Shown one piece after another: positions 5,808 through 7,070 of a DNA stretch of 7,070 bases. Each line of letters starts with the position of its first letter. Position 1 is the first letter of the stretch. The notes under the pieces were generated by a model. The model did no database searches. It was not told the DNA's origin and saw only the letters and a program-made list of their open reading frames with translations. Where the stretch lies: assembly GCA_007117175.1 (NCBI GenBank), contig SKGZ01000177.1, positions 1 through 7,070 on the forward strand. Reading direction: 5' to 3'. The stretch is from Bacteriovoracales bacterium (lineage in GTDB: Bacteria; Bdellovibrionota; Bacteriovoracia; Bacteriovoracales; Bacteriovoracaceae). The position numbers and the translations under genes are program-made.

Positions 5808-5824
5808 CCTGTAATTTTTACAGG
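5808..5824. terminator. Hairpin just after the porin gene
   Basis: CCTGTAA (5808-5814) and TTACAGG (5818-5824) form a perfect 7-bp stem with a three-base loop, starting three bases past the porin stop codon. No T-run follows on the minus strand. It may partly end porin transcription before the lipoprotein gene. Confidence 0.5.
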
Positions 5825-5827
5825 CAC

Positions 5828-6883
5828 TTATTCAAATCTTGCTGCAAGGGAAAAGCTAAGAGTTTGGTTGGAGTTAGCAAAATCTTGCTGACGATGAAAA
5901 ATATCGTAACTTGCCTTCAGGTAGCGATACTCAGCTCGTAGCAGTGAACCTTGGGTCAGTAAGTAGTCATAGCCAACAGAGCCACCGTGAACATCAAATT
6001 CATCACCGGTGACACTTAAGAGGTGAGCTCGATTTTGATCCCTAAATTTTTCGATACGAATTGAAAACCATTGATCTTGTGCGAATTGATAGCGTGATTG
6101 CAAGTTAAAAGTATAAAAGTGAGCTTTGTTGGGGGTTTCTTGCTTTTGAATTCCCATATTGTAGAGGAACTTAAAGCTCAGTTGTTCATTATAAAGATAT
6201 TCAAGGTTAAAGTCATGAAATTGTCTTGAGGCTTGCATATATCTTCCAAAGAATGTGGTGTAATTAAGACGTATTTTACCCTTGTGATAGCGAAGAGCAG
6301 TCGCCAAGGCAGTATTGGAGTCATCCTTATGGATATTTTGCCACCCGTTGAGTAAATAACCCTCAAGGCCGAAAGTATCGCTCAGTTGATGGATGAATCC
6401 AACCCCAGATTGGTAATAGGGGGTGTAGTCAGCTGCTAGCGAGCGAGTATAGGTGTAATTCTCAATGGATAAAACAGTTTCGTAGCCAATGTGTGAGGGC
6501 ATAATCCCTGCAATCAAATGGCTTTTCTCATTGATATGGTAGCGAATATAGGCATCTTGGATATGACGATAAGAAAAGTCGCCTTCACCACCTTCATTGG
6601 CATAATTAGTTTGTACGTAAGTTCCTGCTTGCAAAGATAATCTTGCTTCTAAGTTATCTTTTTGATGGGTCAGTCCCAAAAACACAAGATTGGCATTGAA
6701 CTCATCATGCCGGGCCGGTTGAGTGGTATAATCACGATCTTTACTCTCGGGTCGGTTAAAGTCATAAGCGTAATACAGGTCAACAAACCCATCAAAAGAG
6801 AGATTGGCATTGGCTAAGAAGCTTTGCTGGAAGATAAAAAATAAGAGTAAAGTTTTGATGAGTGTATGCATTTTGGAATCCAT
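5828..6883 (-). CDS. Outer-membrane beta-barrel protein, OmpL-like porin (BBP2-type)
   Basis: The 351-residue product has a signal peptide with hydrophobic core T-L-L-L-F-F-I-F and probable cleavage after A-N-A26. The mature N-terminus reads L-S-F-D-G-F-V-D-L-Y-Y-A-Y-D-F-N-R-P, the opening seen in the OmpL-like putative beta-barrel porin-2 family. The rest alternates aromatic and polar residues in repeated strand-turn units (for example L-E-A-R-L-S-L-Q-A-G and H-L-I-A-G-I-M-P-S-H-I-G-Y-E) and ends in a strand L-S-F-S-L-A-A-R-F-E with Phe next to last. It should sit in the outer membrane and may pass small solutes, though the substrate is unknown. ATG 6883 and ATG 6871 both leave an intact signal peptide, and neither has a strong Shine-Dalgarno. 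The longer form is given. Confidence 0.88.
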   Translation of the reverse strand: MDSKMHTLIKTLLLFFIFQQSFLANANLSFDGFVDLYYAYDFNRPESKDRDYTTQPARHDEFNANLVFLGLTHQKDNLEARLSLQAGTYVQTNYANEGGEGDFSYRHIQDAYIRYHINEKSHLIAGIMPSHIGYETVLSIENYTYTRSLAADYTPYYQSGVGFIHQLSDTFGLEGYLLNGWQNIHKDDSNTALATALRYHKGKIRLNYTTFFGRYMQASRQFHDFNLEYLYNEQLSFKFLYNMGIQKQETPNKAHFYTFNLQSRYQFAQDQWFSIRIEKFRDQNRAHLLSVTGDEFDVHGGSVGYDYLLTQGSLLRAEYRYLKASYDIFHRQQDFANSNQTLSFSLAARFE

Positions 6884-6915
6884 CGATGATATTGATTTTA
6901 GGTTAAAAAAAATAG

Positions 6916-6943
6916 ATTAGATATAAGAAATGGGTACTGTCAA
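6916..6943 (-). promoter_or_regulatory. Promoter of the porin gene
   Basis: On the minus strand a perfect TTGACA (6938-6943) is followed after 16 bases by TCTAAT (6916-6921), 5 of 6 consensus positions. This predicts a leader of about 25-30 bases before ATG 6883. It is the best sigma-70-type promoter in the window. Confidence 0.65.
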
Positions 6944-6947
6944 CTTT

Positions 6948-7070
6948 CTTGTGGTACGCCACGAGGCGTTTAGTATATCGAGGTGACCTGATTTACCAGG
7001 AAGTCCTCACCGGAAGGTGGCCAACATCCGGGATCGAGTTTTGCGCGCTGGAAGGTAACGACCAGAGTGA
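6948..7070 (+). ncRNA. Possible structured RNA, family unidentified (runs off the window)
   Basis: The last 120 bases are about 55% GC, against roughly 40% for the rest, and hold no convincing protein. They are dense in hairpins: CTTGTGG-TACG-CCACGAG (6948-6965, a UNCG-type loop with one wobble pair), CCTG/CAGG (6987-7000), CACC-GGAA-GGTG (7008-7019, a GNRA loop) and CTGG/CCAG (7048-7065). High GC plus UNCG and GNRA loops in an AT-rich genome is typical of RNA genes. Several short blocks (TTTACCAGG, CCGGAAGG, GCCAA, CCGGGAT, GCTGG) come in the same order as I recall from E. coli 4.5S RNA, but the diagnostic AGCAGCC strand is absent, so SRP RNA is not called. The strand is a guess, and the region could instead be regulatory DNA upstream of the porin promoter. 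Confidence 0.35.

Noticed and set aside
5739..5827. Separate promoter for the lipoprotein gene
   Set aside because: TTGCTG followed by ATAGTA at 17 bases is the best minus-strand pair but matches the consensus poorly at both boxes.
6916..7070. Open plus-strand frame running off the window (…LVYRGDLIYQEVLTGRWPTS…)
   Set aside because: It has only a TTG start with no Shine-Dalgarno, overlaps the porin promoter, matches no family I know and uses codons (AGG, CCA, GGG) unlike the neighbouring genes. RNA or regulatory DNA fits better.
6980..7070. SRP (4.5S) RNA
   Set aside because: Short blocks agree in order, but the conserved AGCAGCC strand opposite GGUCAGG is missing, and CACC-GGAA-GGTG is fully paired instead.
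6948..7070. RNase P RNA
   Set aside because: The nearly invariant GAGGAAAGUCC block is not present; the nearest match lacks an A and has the wrong context. The 5' part of such a gene is not excluded if it continues past the window.

Overview
The window looks like a stretch of chromosome from a low-GC (roughly 40%, estimated by eye) Gram-negative bacterium. It carries housekeeping genes followed by cell-envelope genes. A signal-peptide lipoprotein and an OmpL-like outer-membrane beta-barrel show a double-membraned cell. The rnc-era-der order, the divergent Der sequence and the secreted proteins would fit Bdellovibrionota (Bdellovibrio or relatives). That placement is an inference, not something the sequence proves.

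Region 1 (1-2653, + strand) is a tightly packed RNA-processing and ribosome-assembly operon. It holds the last 38 codons of rnc (RNase III), then era with a GTG start inside the end of rnc, then der with an ATGA overlap to era. RNase III cuts the pre-rRNA, Era helps mature the 30S subunit and Der the 50S, so the three act on one process. Der carries an unusual acidic insertion of nearly 50 residues in its second GTPase domain.

Region 2 (2643-3654) has a small DCC-family (DUF393) thiol-redox-like gene on the minus strand, whose 3' end overlaps der by 11 bp. Divergent from it is a membrane-anchored protein resembling DUF2939. The two probably fire from back-to-back promoters whose -35 boxes overlap.

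Region 3 (3655-5225) contains a leader with four mutually complementary segments, the last two forming a hairpin that displays the Shine-Dalgarno sequence. It precedes a gene for a 481-residue secreted protein with a Cys/His arrangement reminiscent of papain-fold (NlpC/P60-like) hydrolases.

Region 4 (5235-6883, minus strand) has a porin-like outer-membrane barrel gene with a good promoter. Downstream on the same strand is a small lipoprotein gene, which may be partly co-transcribed with it.

Region 5 (about 6948-7070) is a GC-rich (about 55%), hairpin-dense tail with no convincing protein. It may be the start of a structured RNA gene that runs off the window, but its family is not identified.

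A recurring oddity is that four gene ends carry clean hairpins on or next to the stop codon, none followed by the usual U-run. No mobile elements, tRNAs, rRNAs or CRISPR arrays were seen.
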